A DNA stretch of 64,000 bases from Acanthococcus lagerstroemiae (taxonomy: Eukaryota; Arthropoda; Insecta; Hemiptera; Eriococcidae). Location of the stretch: contig CM063111.1 of assembly GCA_031841125.1 (NCBI GenBank), positions 56,357,535 to 56,421,534 on the forward strand, in the 5' to 3' direction. Shown piece by piece: positions 1 through 10,308 of this stretch. A program made the translations under genes and the position numbers. Under the pieces are notes generated by a model, which saw only the letters and a program-made list of their open reading frames with translations, was not told the DNA's origin and did no database searches. The stretch's first letter is position 1; each line of letters opens with the position of its first letter.

Positions 1-237
1 ATAGCAAAATCAATAGAAGTGCGCAGAAGTAAAAAATGAAAATTGCCTTATCAGCTTCTTATCAGTTACCGGCATGATGTTCTGATAGCGTGGAAAAGGT
101 TCTTTTGTCTCATGAGAAATACACTGATCGTCGGAGGCCTTTTTCTCACACGCACTTCGTTTCTCTCCATGATCACTCATTGAGGGTTCACAAAACATCC
201 GCTAGATGTCAGCCACTTCAATTCCGAGTCCCAATTA
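1..237. other. No gene seen
   Basis: Short unremarkable sequence before the first hairpin element. The overlapping short open frames on both strands show no family resemblance and look like chance. Confidence 0.5.
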
Positions 238-357
238 TTGAACGCTATTCAACAAGAGGGAACCAACTAACATTTATAAACAAAATGACAACAAAGATAC
301 TAATAACTCATTTTGTTTACAAATTTTAGTTGATTCCCTCTTGCTGAATAGCGTCCA
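238..357. mobile_element. Short hairpin MITE, deleted copy of the TTGGACGC family
   Basis: The two ends are inverted copies of each other over about 50 bases (238-288 and 308-357), starting TTGGACGCTATTCAGCAAGA when read from the right end. The loop is about 20 bases. A longer relative with the same ends lies at 21019-21252 and a truncated one at 10111-10308, so this is an internally deleted non-autonomous DNA transposon. No clear target-site duplication was found. Confidence 0.65.
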
Positions 358-635
358 ATTCGCGTTTGCAGAAGAGTCGCTGTCAAGCATTCAGTTTTCT
401 TTAAAAAACAATACTATAGATGCTAGAGCTCATTTTACTTGTACATGCTTTTATGGTAAAAATACCCTACACCTTTTCGTCCTCGACACTAGCGCACCTA
501 CAGGAGTGTCCAAACGCTAATATCAATCCTGCGTTTATAAATAGGTAATTGATCACACAACTGCTGATAACAGCTAACCCAGCAATTTAGAGGTTGGTAG
601 GAAATTCCCCTACATCATACGTACTCTGGCTAAAG
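358..635. other. No feature seen
   Basis: Non-coding sequence between two mobile elements; no convincing frame or repeat. Confidence 0.4.
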
Positions 636-643
636 CCCTATAA

Positions 644-859
644 CAGTGGTTCCCAACAGGTGGTCCGCGGACCTCCGGGGGTCCGCGGAGGGTGACTTAA
701 GGGTCCGCGAGCTGATCCGAAAATGTTTTGTTCGTCAGGAATTTGACAGTTTAGCAAATTTGAAGTACATATATTTAAATGCATTATATACATAAGGGGT
801 CCTTGAAATTATAGGGATTTTTTCAGGGGTCCTTGAAAATTTTTTGTTGGGAGCCCCTG
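644..859. mobile_element. hAT-type MITE with 8-bp target-site duplication
   Basis: The 216-bp element starts CAGTGGTTCCCAAC and ends GTTGGGAGCCCCTG, which are imperfect 14-bp inverted repeats. It is flanked on both sides by the identical octamer CCCTATAA (636-643 and 860-867). An 8-bp duplication and CAGTGG ends are the hallmarks of hAT elements. It has no coding capacity and needs a transposase from elsewhere. The interior has tandem GGTCCGCGGA-like and AGGGGTCCTTGAAA motifs near the ends, which are possible transposase binding sites (inference). Confidence 0.9.
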
Positions 860-1009
860 CCCTATAACAATACGAGTGCGGAAACCTGCCATTTTGTATT
901 CTGCTCGAATGTAAACAGTACTTTTTTCTAATTGTATTCGACACCTTTCTCGAATTTAATTTAATATTTAAATCAGTAGTTTTAATTTAAAACCACTCAT
1001 GATTCACTC

Positions 1010-1309
1010 TAAAGTCGGCTACACACATGCGGCATTCGCCGAACTTCGCATCACGAATGTTCGTCATATGCCGAACATCTAGTGGTGTGTATGGCAATAT
1101 TTGGCATTTGGCGAGTGTGAGAGGCACGTTCGCCGAATGCCGAAGATTTTCCATCCGTTGTCGGTAAACTGACGCGAGTCAAAGGAAACAATACCAAAAC
1201 ATTCGACCACGCATAGTGTGTAGAGGTGCATTCATGATATTGCGAACGTTCGAGAAGTATGCCGAACGTTCGTCATTCGGCGAATGTCGCATGTGTGTAG
1301 CCGGCTTTA
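1010..1309. mobile_element. MITE with TA duplication and about 33-bp inverted ends
   Basis: Left end AAGTCGGCTACACACATGCG (from 1012) and right end CGCATGTGTGTAGCCGGCTT are near-perfect inverted repeats, each followed by GACATTCGCCGAA-like sequence. A TA dinucleotide flanks each side (1010-1011 and 1308-1309), as for Tc1/mariner-type elements. Several further GTTCGGCG/CGCCGAAC motifs occur inside. No transposase frame is present. It sits in the middle of the larger palindrome 636-1447. Confidence 0.75.
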
Positions 1310-1447
1310 GACACGATTATAAGTTTTTGAATAATTTCAATCATTTTTCAGTACGATAACAAATATCAGCTGTTTTACGTGTTTATTGTCCATATCCGAG
1401 CATAATACAAAATGGCAGGTTTTCGCACTTGTACTAGTTATAGGGCT

Positions 1448-3744
1448 CTACTCTGGCTATTCTGCATACTGCACAGTGCTTAGCAACAGCCTCATACGTT
1501 ACTTTTAGTACATTATTAGTCAAGGAATTGCTGACAAACTGCAAGTTTTTCACCGCTAGTAATCTTGAGTTAATTGCTGATCACAGCTTGAAAAGGCCAT
1601 TGGGAAATAATTTTCTACTACAGTATCGCTTACACAGATTATCCTGCGCATTGTGTACTTCTCAGCAACACGCGTACTGTCACTCTTTCTTCCACACTAC
1701 AATCAATTCGAGACACCCAAAACATATATTTACTCATCAACCAGAAGTAAATGCAGAGAAACAAACTACATAGACGTCGGCAACGCGGACGCATTTTGCT
1801 GCAACACGAACACTATTAGCAACAAAGTTGTTCGCATTGCACATACACTACCAGCTACAGAAGCAATAATTTGGAACATAACACAAAAGCGAAAGCAAAT
1901 AGATACATGTAACACAGATAGGTACGCATCACACGTGCCTGGCATTCTCCAGACTCTCGTATAGATATACTGACGGGTAGGGAACAGAAATTGAATGTCA
2001 AGATCGTACATATCAGAGGATCATTTAGAATACCACACTGGTTCTACTGAGTCTACACTCCATTCCAACGTTTATATCCTCTCTTTGCACAGATTTGTCA
2101 ATCCACGCAGAGGATAAATAGTCGATCAACAGCCTGCAGCGCTGTCGCTCTGGGTACACGGTTTGGAACCAATACGAATCAAACGGGACTAGTCCTCTAG
2201 CAAACTGATACGCCAACTTCATTCCTCTGGTAAAACATCAAATACAACTAGCCGCGTAATTATTCTACGCTTTGCATAGCCATGGTTATGACGAACTCCT
2301 AGCACACCATATCACGTTACTACATTCAAAAGCATCTACACGATTACAATCCGTAAATAATAGTAGGCATGTACCTACTGTAAAACTGTAGCTATACGAG
2401 CATGTAAAATCATTCTACGCTCATGCACACAGCACAGAGCACACTGACATTCGATACAACGCACACGTTTACTATAAATACGAGTATGGTATAGGTATAT
2501 TTATGAACGTATTCTTATTTTTTCTCAATCGTGATTGTGTTTACCTGCCAAGTATTTCCTCGATAGACCTGGTTTTAGTTGTCAAAAAACAAAAACAAAA
2601 ACAATATCAGATGTAGACAATCGTTATTTAAAGAAAAAACAAAAAACAGAGACAGCGGATACAACACAAATATATATGAAAAAATATCCGGGTAACTATG
2701 GTCGATACAGGCTTCCAATGAAACTAGGTTTAAAAACATCAGCAATAAGACAACACGAATGAACTGCAAAAATAATCGGGGTGTTTCTTGCGGACAAAAA
2801 TTCAAAAACCAAGTGGGAGAGAACGAAATCTATGTGTACTGAACGGATGTTATACTGCAATCTTAATCCTACCTTTAGGAATAAAACACTTGAATCGGTC
2901 ATCGGCAAAACCACTCAAGTTATCATTTTTGTGAAAATCATTTCTTTGCACCAATCAATTCTATGTACCAAGACGTATGTATCTGCCATAGCAAAATGAT
3001 TCTAGTCTGAGTGCTAGAAGGAGGCTTGACAGACTACATTATAAAGCTATACCAAAAACTGGACCTCTATTAAGACGGCTGTACAACGTTTTTTGTGTCT
3101 CCTGCAAAATTCCAAAAAATAACACGTGGTTTTACCACAGACCAGTTCAATGGTATCCTCGGTTTATCTCGTTGAATATCTAAAGACTAGGGAGCGGTAT
3201 AATTTTGCAGGAGCTGAAAAGCTGTAGCAGGTAAAGATTTCTGCAGCACTGAAATCACTCTGGTTTTTAAACTGTGACCCGACTCCCAATAGCCAGATGG
3301 TTTTTGGAGAACCAACGCCCCCCTCAGACAATAACTTTCAACCGTTGGTATTTCATAAACACTATTCAATAATTCAATAGGTCGGCTACTGCATTGCAAT
3401 CGTATTATGAGAGTTCACAATTAGTTGTTATTAACACCCAACGGGAACAAAAGAGAGCTACCAACAGTCCACTACCAAAGGGTCCAGAGATCATCTCAAT
3501 ACATGTTATATTCGTAGTTAGCTTACACTTCATACTTGGGCACATTATTCTTGCACAGCTATCTCGTTATAACGCAGTTAGGCAATTTTACCTACGTGAA
3601 GACAGCTTTGAGACGAACATAATTTTGTCGAAAATTTGACATTTAAATCCGAATTCAAAAGTTCAGCTCTAAATTTGTCATAAAATGTTTCCACTCCATA
3701 TTAATACCAACTAGTTATTTCCACTTCAGACTTGACTTTGGAAA
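1448..3744. other. No gene recognised
   Basis: AT-rich sequence with only short, low-complexity open frames on both strands, none resembling a known family. No splice-bounded exon with cadherin signatures was found here, although the cadherin transcript on the minus strand should run through it. Confidence 0.4.
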
Positions 3745-5211
3745 CCCGCATAAAAAATACTAATAAACTGCGGAAAACACAATCTAGTATATAGTTTTCC
3801 GTAATGAACTACTGGAAGTAAGTTGTAAACTACTAGTTTTTAGCAGAGATGTCAACTCCCGTAACGCGTTCATGACCGTAGCACCGCCACGAACGAGAAC
3901 GAAGTGAACGCGTTCTTCTTCCCACATGAACGAGAACGGATGTGAACGCATTCACTTCTTAAAGCGAACGCGAACAGTGTTTTGGGAAACGCTGACTTCT
4001 CCGGTTTTCAGTAGTTATTTCCGCAGTTAATGAGTAGCAATCCGGTAGTTCTTCATACATAACTTGAGTAGTCAACAATAGGACAACAGTAGCACTGCTA
4101 ATTTCACTACAACTTATCACTACTCAGTAATAAATAGTAAAGTATTGACTGGAAATCTGTAGTGAACTACTAGCTTTAGTAGTAACTTTTGTAATCAACT
4201 ACCAAACGTTAGCACTACTGAAATAAACACAAATAGTTCACTACTACTGGTTAGTAAGGAACTACCGTCATTTTGTATGAACTACTATCTGTTAGTAATG
4301 AACTTAATGAACTATAGGAGTATATTAGATGCTGATCACTGTCATGTACTCTGAGTCAGTTGAGGAGCTAATGGGAAAAGCAATCTTAGTCAGTTTTGAA
4401 ATTCCGACTTCATAAGATAGACAGCGCTGTAACCACAGCCATTATGCTCCAACGTACATTTGAACAAGGCAACTGCTTTTGCCGGCAAACTCACACTGAC
4501 AGTTCACCAAGCTGAAGAGATCTAATAATGCTATTTATCGGCAAAGTTGAAATTTAAAAACTGACTAAGGTTGTTTTTCACATGAACCCTTCAATTTACA
4601 CATGATTAACATGATATTCATAGTCTAGTAGGAAATGACATGATTAGCGGGCTAGCTTTGTACAGCTAAGCTTTAGGGTCTCTCGGCTTCAAGTTCCAAT
4701 GTCAACTTCAATGAGCTTTTGGCCAGCTGCTCATTGTAACGGGTTTTTACATGATACTAATACAGAGAACAGAGATGAGAAAGGTCAAAAAATGATAAAA
4801 ATGGAAATCCCTTATTCAGTAGGCAGTTCATAATATCATTAGTACAATTACATATTATCAAGTACTAGGCAGTAGTTTCAACGTTTCTAATAGTTACTAT
4901 TGAAAACTAAAGGTCAGTAGTTTTCAGTAGTCCTTTCAATATCAGTAATAACATCTGTAATTACTAGTAAACAACTAACTACTTGATACTGTTTTCAATA
5001 ATAATTTGAACAAGTGGAAGCCTCAGCAGTTACTAATAGAAACTACACATATGTACTAGCCAGTAGTTCTCGGTGGTAGGTAATTTCCAGAAGTAGTGCT
5101 TCAGTAGTTACACTATTGGTCAGTACAGCTCAGCAGTGTCGAAAATACTAACACTCTATCGATGAGTAGTTCACGTTTTCAATAGTTCATCAGTAATTTC
5201 TTTTATGCGGG
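3745..5211. mobile_element. Foldback element rich in AGTAGT/ACTACT motifs
   Basis: The ends CCCGCATAAA (3745) and TTTATGCGGG (ending 5211) are inverted repeats of about 27 bases. The interior is crowded with degenerate AGTAGTT and AACTACT motifs in both orientations (especially 4010-4320 and 4800-5200), so the whole 1.47 kb can fold on itself. The section 4320-4800 lacks these motifs and may be a separate insertion. A GAACG-rich stretch at 3850-3985 is another inserted patch. No target-site duplication and no coding frame could be defined. Confidence 0.55.
3850..3985. repeat. Degenerate GAACGAGAACG / GAACGCGTTC repeats
   Basis: About 135 bases with repeated GAACGCGTTC, GAACGAGAACG and GTGAACGC words in both orientations, starting GCAGAGATGTCAACTCCCG. 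Such arrays are typical of the sub-terminal regions of hAT-like elements, but the two possible ends match only weakly, so no element boundary is claimed. Confidence 0.4.
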
Positions 5212-5335
5212 AATGAGTGACTACTCAAATACGAACGCCTGCATAGTCCACTTCCCCAAACACAGGCTGCGCACTTTTCCGGGCAATAAATCATTTCTTT
5301 TTTCAAAACTACAGTATACAACGTCCACCACTTAC

Positions 5336-5485
5336 CACTTTGTCAAAGGTCGGCGAATGGTCGTTGACGTCCTCGATGACAACCTTAAACTGGCAAACAT
5401 CGTCCAGCTGGGGTTTTCCGTTGTCGGTGGCGCGAACTGTCACGTACTCCTCCTTTTCGCGGGCTGGCTCGTCTCTGTCGAACAT
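5336..5485 (-). CDS. Cadherin exon: C-terminal half of an extracellular repeat
   Basis: A 150-base, 50-codon exon read on the minus strand. It is preceded by a pyrimidine-rich tract ending TTTTGAAG and followed by the donor GTAAGT. The product contains FDRDEP (the DRE-type calcium site), ATDNGKP, and the linker DVNDHSP (normally DxNDNxP), in the order and spacing of a cadherin repeat. It begins and ends in phase 0, so it joins directly to the exon at 6034-5915. The first codon is ATG, but it is an internal residue, not a start. The protein is a membrane adhesion receptor whose repeats bind calcium and pair between cells. Similarity to DE-/N-cadherin of insects is recalled, not computed. The next downstream exon is not seen in the remaining 5.3 kb, so that intron must be longer. 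Confidence 0.9.
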
Positions 5486-5914
5486 CTTCAAAAGAAAATA
5501 AGAAAGAAAAAAAATTACTTCAACCGCACTCGACATTTCGCAAGAAAAGTTTTGTCGCAAACGTTTGCGAAACCACAGCAAGTTCAATTTATTGCGTACG
5601 AGACATAGGCGTGACCAGACTTGCGGCAAAACATGAGCACAACGTCTAAGACCCCCCTCCATCCCATAGTCGCCCGTCACCTTGACTATCCTCAACAACG
5701 AACACAAGATGGAGTGCTTTGAAAAAGGCAACGATCGGTGTTGTCGACCATGACTAGGAACTGTTTGGTTTTTTGACAACACGGATTCGAGGTTATAGGT
5801 CATGAGGTCATGGCAATGCCTGCCTCATCCTCTTCGCACTCGGAATACATATGCCTATCCGCGTCAGTCTTCACACATGTTTGTACTACTAGTAGTGATA
5901 CCGGAAATACTCAC
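5486..5914 (-). other. Cadherin intron, 429 bases, phase 0
   Basis: Bounded on the minus strand by donor GTGAGT (at 5914-5909) and an acceptor ending TTTTGAAG at 5486. No separate feature is seen inside; open frames here are chance extensions of the exon. Confidence 0.8.
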
Positions 5915-6034
5915 GTGTTTGGTGGTGATGACTCCGGTATGCGTATCAATCTGGAATTTGGCTGGTTCCGCCTGCACCAGACTGTAGTTGATGGAGCCTC
6001 CGTGCAGCAGTGGATCTCTATCGGTGGCATGCAC
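5915..6034 (-). CDS. Cadherin exon: middle of an extracellular repeat
   Basis: A 120-base, 40-codon exon on the minus strand between an acceptor ending GGTTTGCAG and the donor GTGAGT. The product starts VHATDRDP, giving the conserved A-x-D-x-D calcium site, then INYSL, then F-x-I-D-x-x-TG-x-I, all standard elements of a cadherin fold in the right order. Phase is 0 at both ends. Read with the exon 5485-5336 it gives ...TGVITTKH-MFDRDEP..., which is the normal transition into the DRE motif. An insertion of a few residues between the D-x-D site and the next strand (DPLLHGG) is a noticeable feature. Confidence 0.88.
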
Positions 6035-6409
6035 CTGCAAACCACGAACACACCATTACAGTGAACGAGAATGGAGGAGAAAACGATACGAAGCACTGTC
6101 GACGATTCAAACACTTTCGGAGGGCGCTGCAAATGGTGAAAGCGTTCAGCGCGACAGTAAACAGCCAATCGCTAACAATTACTCGCAAATACTCCAGCTG
6201 GATTCGAGTGCTTGTCACTGGTTGTAGTCGGCTAACTGCTTTCTTCTGGACACAGTGCGAGCCACTAGAAATGGGCACGCGGTAAGATAGACAAATGACA
6301 GCCACTCGGACTATCTCAACAGTGTAAGCGAATTGCAACAGGAGGAGAATACCGCGGCACAGATTACACAGTGCGGTGGACTGCGATGAACAAAACACAA
6401 AAATGACTA

Positions 6410-6510
6410 ATGGTGGATTTACATTCGAGTTGGCGACATGTCGCGGACACACTTTTAGCATTTAAAAGTTGGTCCGCGACATGTCGCCGACTCGGATATA
6501 AATCCACCAT
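6410..6510. mobile_element. 101-bp hairpin MITE
   Basis: Left end ATGGTGGATTTACATTCGAG and right end inverted to ATGGTGGATTTATATCCGAG; the match continues to GGCGACATGTCGCGGAC, about 41 bases per arm with a loop of under 20 bases. The arm contains the self-complementary core CGACATGTCG. The element is almost entirely stem. No coding potential; no sure target-site duplication. Confidence 0.7.
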
Positions 6511-6523
6511 CAAGGACGGTTAC

Positions 6524-6943
6524 CAATAGACCTTTTCATGGGCGACGTCATGCTGACTCATGAGGAGGACTGTTGCGCAGCTGCACCAGCCAGTCGCAGC
6601 CATCAGTGTCCAGCTTGTTTTGTTTACATTCATTTTACATGTAAAACTCCATAAGCGAACATTCGTTCTTCTTTGCGAGTACATAAATATGAAAGAGAGC
6701 ATTTCTTAATATTGATGATTTAAATCAAAACTAAATTCTTTTATATCAGAAATACGCGTCCGGAAGCCTGAAGAAATGCTCTCTTTCATATTTATGGACT
6801 CGCAAAGAAGAACGAATGTTCGCTTATGGAGTTTTACATGTAAAATGAATGTGAACAAAACAAGCTGGACCCTGATGGCTGCGACTGGCTGGAGCAACTG
6901 CGCAACAGTCCTCCTCATGGCGTCCCCGTGAAAAGGTCTATTG
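6524..6943. mobile_element. 420-bp foldback MITE
   Basis: The left arm from CAATAGACCTTTTCATGGGC is repeated inverted at the right end, ending CCGTGAAAAGGTCTATTG. The arms run about 180 bases each, to AGAAATGCTCTCTTTCAT, with roughly 60 bases between. Identity of the arms is high by eye, suggesting a fairly young element or arm-to-arm conversion. Located within the cadherin intron. Confidence 0.75.
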
Positions 6944-7098
6944 TGAAAGTCACGGGATAATCTCGCCGCACTTAATGAACATACAGCTCGCTCTCAACAG
7001 CCACATTTATCCATGGCCAAAGGATACTGGTCTCGGAAACATCAACAAAACCTAGATTTCGTTTACTCGACACTCTTGAGTACACGCGACATACGCAC

Positions 7099-7212
7099 CT
7101 GAATAACGAATATGCCGGTAGGCTCCTCTTCTTTGATAGACGGATGGTAGGATGAGCAATTGGCGAACATCGGTTTATGGTTGTTCATGTGGTCTTCGTC
7201 GTTATAATTATA
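7099..7212 (-). CDS. Cadherin exon: linker and first strand of a repeat
   Basis: A 114-base, 38-codon exon on the minus strand after an acceptor ending TTTTATTTTCAG and before donor GTGCGT. The product holds a D/N-rich linker (YNYNDEDHMNN), then KPMFANC, then IKEEEPTG with the conserved Glu of the repeat start, then FVIQ. Phase is 0 at both ends and it continues directly into VHATDRDP of the next exon. The K-P-x-F-x-x-C pattern resembles one repeat of insect DE-/N-cadherin (recalled). The linker is longer and richer in Asp/Asn than a standard DxNDN linker. Confidence 0.82.
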
Positions 7213-9336
7213 CTGAAAATAAAAATGTAAAAAGAGGTCAAGTTAGGTTCATACTCAATGTTGACAATCTGGTCGAGTGCCAGGTTAAATAATGCAATCG
7301 AATGGAGTGTGCGATTCATAAATCATATACACCAATAGTACACTGCGAGAACGGGCAGTGGTGCGTGACTTCCAAGAAATGCCTCGCTCGCTCAAAGGTC
7401 TTCCTACGCCATTGCTTGTGTCCCCGGGTAGATACACGCATAAAAGCTGTTCGACTATTTGGGGCATTTGCTCGGCGAGCATCAGCCCACTACGAATGAC
7501 TTCCTCGCCATCCCGAATGATATAGGCCCGACAATCGGTGACTATCGGCAAATACCCGGACGATCAAATGTCATCGCCAGAGTGACCAAATGCATAGTGT
7601 TCGCCATTTATACTTTTTACTTCCCATATCTGTAGGCTATCCGTATCCCAGCGCGCTCTGAATATCCGTACTCAAGTGCGCTCTACACGCCTCAGTGGTT
7701 GAAATGGAGATTACGTCATTTCAGTTGTAGGTGACTGCAGCCTGCAGCCAGGAGTAAATCGAAATAATTGGTTCTAACATTTTGTTTTCACTTCATTTTG
7801 TGGTATTAAGACTGGAAATTGTTGAAATCTTGAAAATGTAATAACATGGGCTGAATAATCCCAACATTCCTTAATATCAGTACATTTGACTGGTTTCCAA
7901 GGTGAATTTTCATCCATCCGTATTTTTCAGATATAGGCATCCATACTACCCTGCAGAGGTTGACATATTCGTACAAATTTCGTCATGCCGTACATCTGAT
8001 CAGCCTGGTCACCGCAGTACTTGTATCTATTTTAATTCGGTTTCGCCATCGAGTATTTGGACCCGAGGCTGCGATACACGAGGGGGAAAAGGAAAGCAGG
8101 TGGAACCGGCGAAAGGAAACTGAGCGAAGTTTGGTAAAGAAAAGGGAGGCAGTACACTACCAATTTCTCTTTTTTTTTCTTTTTTTTTTTTCTAACTCAT
8201 CGCAAAAACAAATAATAACTGTATAATAAATAAACACGAAGCACCGAATGCACTATGTCGTAAAACGGTAAGCCGTTTGTCATACAATTATTCTGCGGCA
8301 CGACAAACCTATACTGTCGACAATGCGGATAATAAAAGAGTATTTTCGTCGTACCAACTTTTGTCCCTTCTCTTTCTCACTTCCCCGTAATATATGTCAT
8401 TATTTTCGACGACCGACATAATATACTTAAACTGTCCGGGCGACGAAGACACAAAAGAGCGGGGGGAGGGGGGATGGCAGGGAAAAGAAGAAGAATAAAA
8501 CCTTGTCACGAAATTATTTGCTCAGCGAAGGTGGCATTACTATATGATTTTCGATGTACCAAGTCGTACGTAATCGGCAATCGATAATGAAACGTTTTAG
8601 CATTATTACAGATACACCCGGGCGTTGCAATGAAATTGCGAAAAAAATGTTGCCCATTTCGAAAATCGAAAAGGTACATTTGATTTCCTCACAGCACGAG
8701 GAAAAACTTTGATCACGAGTACACACGGCTCCGAAGCCGTAGACAATACGAGCGTATGGTCTTGTGCACGAATTGAAGGGGCTACAACGAAACAGAGAAA
8801 TTATACCAAGAGACAGTGATGTAGCCGAGGGGGTCTGAATCCCCTTGCGGCTTCGTTAGGTAGTGGTTTTTCTCAATTTTAGCACCCCCTCTAACACCCC
8901 TCTCATATGATCAAGACCAGACATCCCCGTCTCTTGAACACTAGGCTGGCTACGCCAGTACCAAAAAAGACATGAAAAATTCTCTTTCTCAACACAAGGA
9001 AAGGGCCACCACAAGACGTAGTAGGAGTTTCCCTCAAAATAATAGAGTAAATAGGAATTAATTAGGGAAAGGGTGGTTTTTCGTTTTTACAACAGCGATC
9101 GTGAGGAACACGCTAGCGAAGATTTTCTGCATTCATCAACAGTGAGGACTGCAGAACCTGTCTTCCGTTTTTCCAGCTTTGACAGAGGAATCGTAGCCCC
9201 TGGACCCCTTTTTTTCACGATAGTACCTCAAATCAGGGAGGGCAAGTTCCAGAAAGACTTCAAATTACACCTCAAAAGTACTAAGCTGGAAGCTTCTGAA
9301 ATTCGAACCCTTTCAAGCATTAGCCGGAGTAGGCAT
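7213..9336. other. Start of the 12-kb cadherin intron; no gene seen
   Basis: Contains a T-rich run near 8168-8192 and many short open frames without family resemblance. If the exon at 19271-19368 belongs to the same gene, the intron runs 7213-19270. Confidence 0.45.
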
Positions 9337-9656
9337 CTCATCTGTATTTATCTACAGCGGAAACAAGACTTACGACGTAAAATAATGGCGGAGTCACTCA
9401 GTGTTGAACAAAGAAATCATAAGCCGCAACCTTTAACAATTATTGAAAGGGCGGTGACGGAAACGTACCAACTCTAGTTAACAAGTGTATGAGACCTTGG
9501 TCGGAGATTGTTCTCAGTTTAAACTATTGGTGGTTGAAATTTCAGAACGTTAGGTGCATTCCGCGCCTGTAGAGAGCGCCACAAAGATGTCGACCTCACT
9601 CTTGAAGACCTGGGATCTATGTGTTTACAGTACTTTCCTTAAAGCTCTACACACGG

Positions 9657-9787
9657 AGTATAATGGGTTGCCATTTTGGCGCACACCGTGCCCGTGGATA
9701 CCGAATCCGACTATGCGGAGCGTACGGCGTAGTCAATTCGGGATCCACGGGCGCGGTGTGATCCAAAATGCCGGCCCATTATACTTT
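9657..9787. mobile_element. 131-bp near-perfect palindromic MITE
   Basis: Starts AGTATAATGGGTTGCCATTT and ends with the inverse, with stem CGCACACCGTGCCCGTGGAT and centre near GGAGC. The copy in the right arm (10311-10435) lacks one outer flank (CCCATTATACT), so the larger duplication was cut inside this element. Confidence 0.7.
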
Positions 9788-9794
9788 GGTATTT

Positions 9795-10026
9795 ATACTC
9801 TTTTCGCAAATAGAAAGGGTCAGTGTAAACAAACATTATGGAACTCGCGGTATTTGCGGTGTGAAGTGGCTACCTGTAAGTATTTGATTGTTGTGTGCAT
9901 GTATTGATGTATCATATGTATGTTAAAAGTTATAATCTTATAGGGAATTACGTTCTGCGCTTGTGTGCATGAGTTAGTATTCGCGTCTTTGTTAACAATG
10001 ATCCTTTCTATTTGCAAACAGAGTAT
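9795..10026. mobile_element. Small MITE in the spacer of the inverted repeat
   Basis: About 38-base inverted ends: ATACTCTTTTCGCAAATAGA at 9795 and the inverted TTGCAAATAGAAAGGATCAT-type sequence ending at 10026. About 155 bases lie between. No coding frame. Confidence 0.6.
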
Positions 10027-10110
10027 AGGGTTCTACTTTCCTTCTTATCAGAGATATTGCCGCCTTAGTCGGCTTTTTGCTTTCGTTGCCACAAAGTGTA
10101 AGGTTCATAA

Positions 10111-10308
10111 ATGGACGCTATTAAGCGAGACCAGAACCAAATGACAAAATCTGTTTTTTGAGAACACGTGATTCGAAGTTCAAGAGCCATGTAGAAACTA
10201 ATGATAATAAGCTTTTTTCAACGTGAGTACACATTTTTGAATCGGGGGCTAATTTTGAAAAATTCTACTTTTTACACTCTTTCTAATGATAGGTACTAAT
10301 AACTCATT
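10111..10308 (+). mobile_element. Truncated TTGGACGC-family element
   Basis: Matches the 21019-21252 copy read on the opposite strand: ATGGACGCTATTAAGCGAGA, then TTTTGAGAACACGTGATTCG, then GAAAAATTCTACTTTTTACA and AATAACTCATTTTG. It stops exactly where the right arm of the 9337-10766 palindrome begins, so its 3' end was lost in the event that made the palindrome. Confidence 0.65.

Larger units (their letters stand above)
636..1447. repeat. Composite palindrome holding two nested MITEs
   Basis: A sequence starting AGCCCTATAAC, then ACGAGTGCGGAAACCTGCCA (868 on), is matched in inverted orientation at about 1395-1447, giving arms of roughly 55 bases that become diverged further inwards. The left arm is split by the hAT MITE at 644-859, and the centre holds the TA-flanked MITE at 1010-1309. 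The outer palindrome is therefore the oldest of three layers. Confidence 0.6.
6035..7098 (-). other. Cadherin intron, 1,064 bases, phase 0
   Basis: Lies between donor GTGCGT at 7098-7093 and an acceptor AG at 6036-6035 (minus strand). It carries two DNA-transposon remnants: a 101-bp hairpin (6410-6510) and a 420-bp foldback (6524-6943). Confidence 0.8.

Noticed and set aside
5309..5803. 164-codon minus-strand frame taken as one protein
   Set aside because: Only 5485-5336 is exon; the rest is intron read-through past the splice acceptor.
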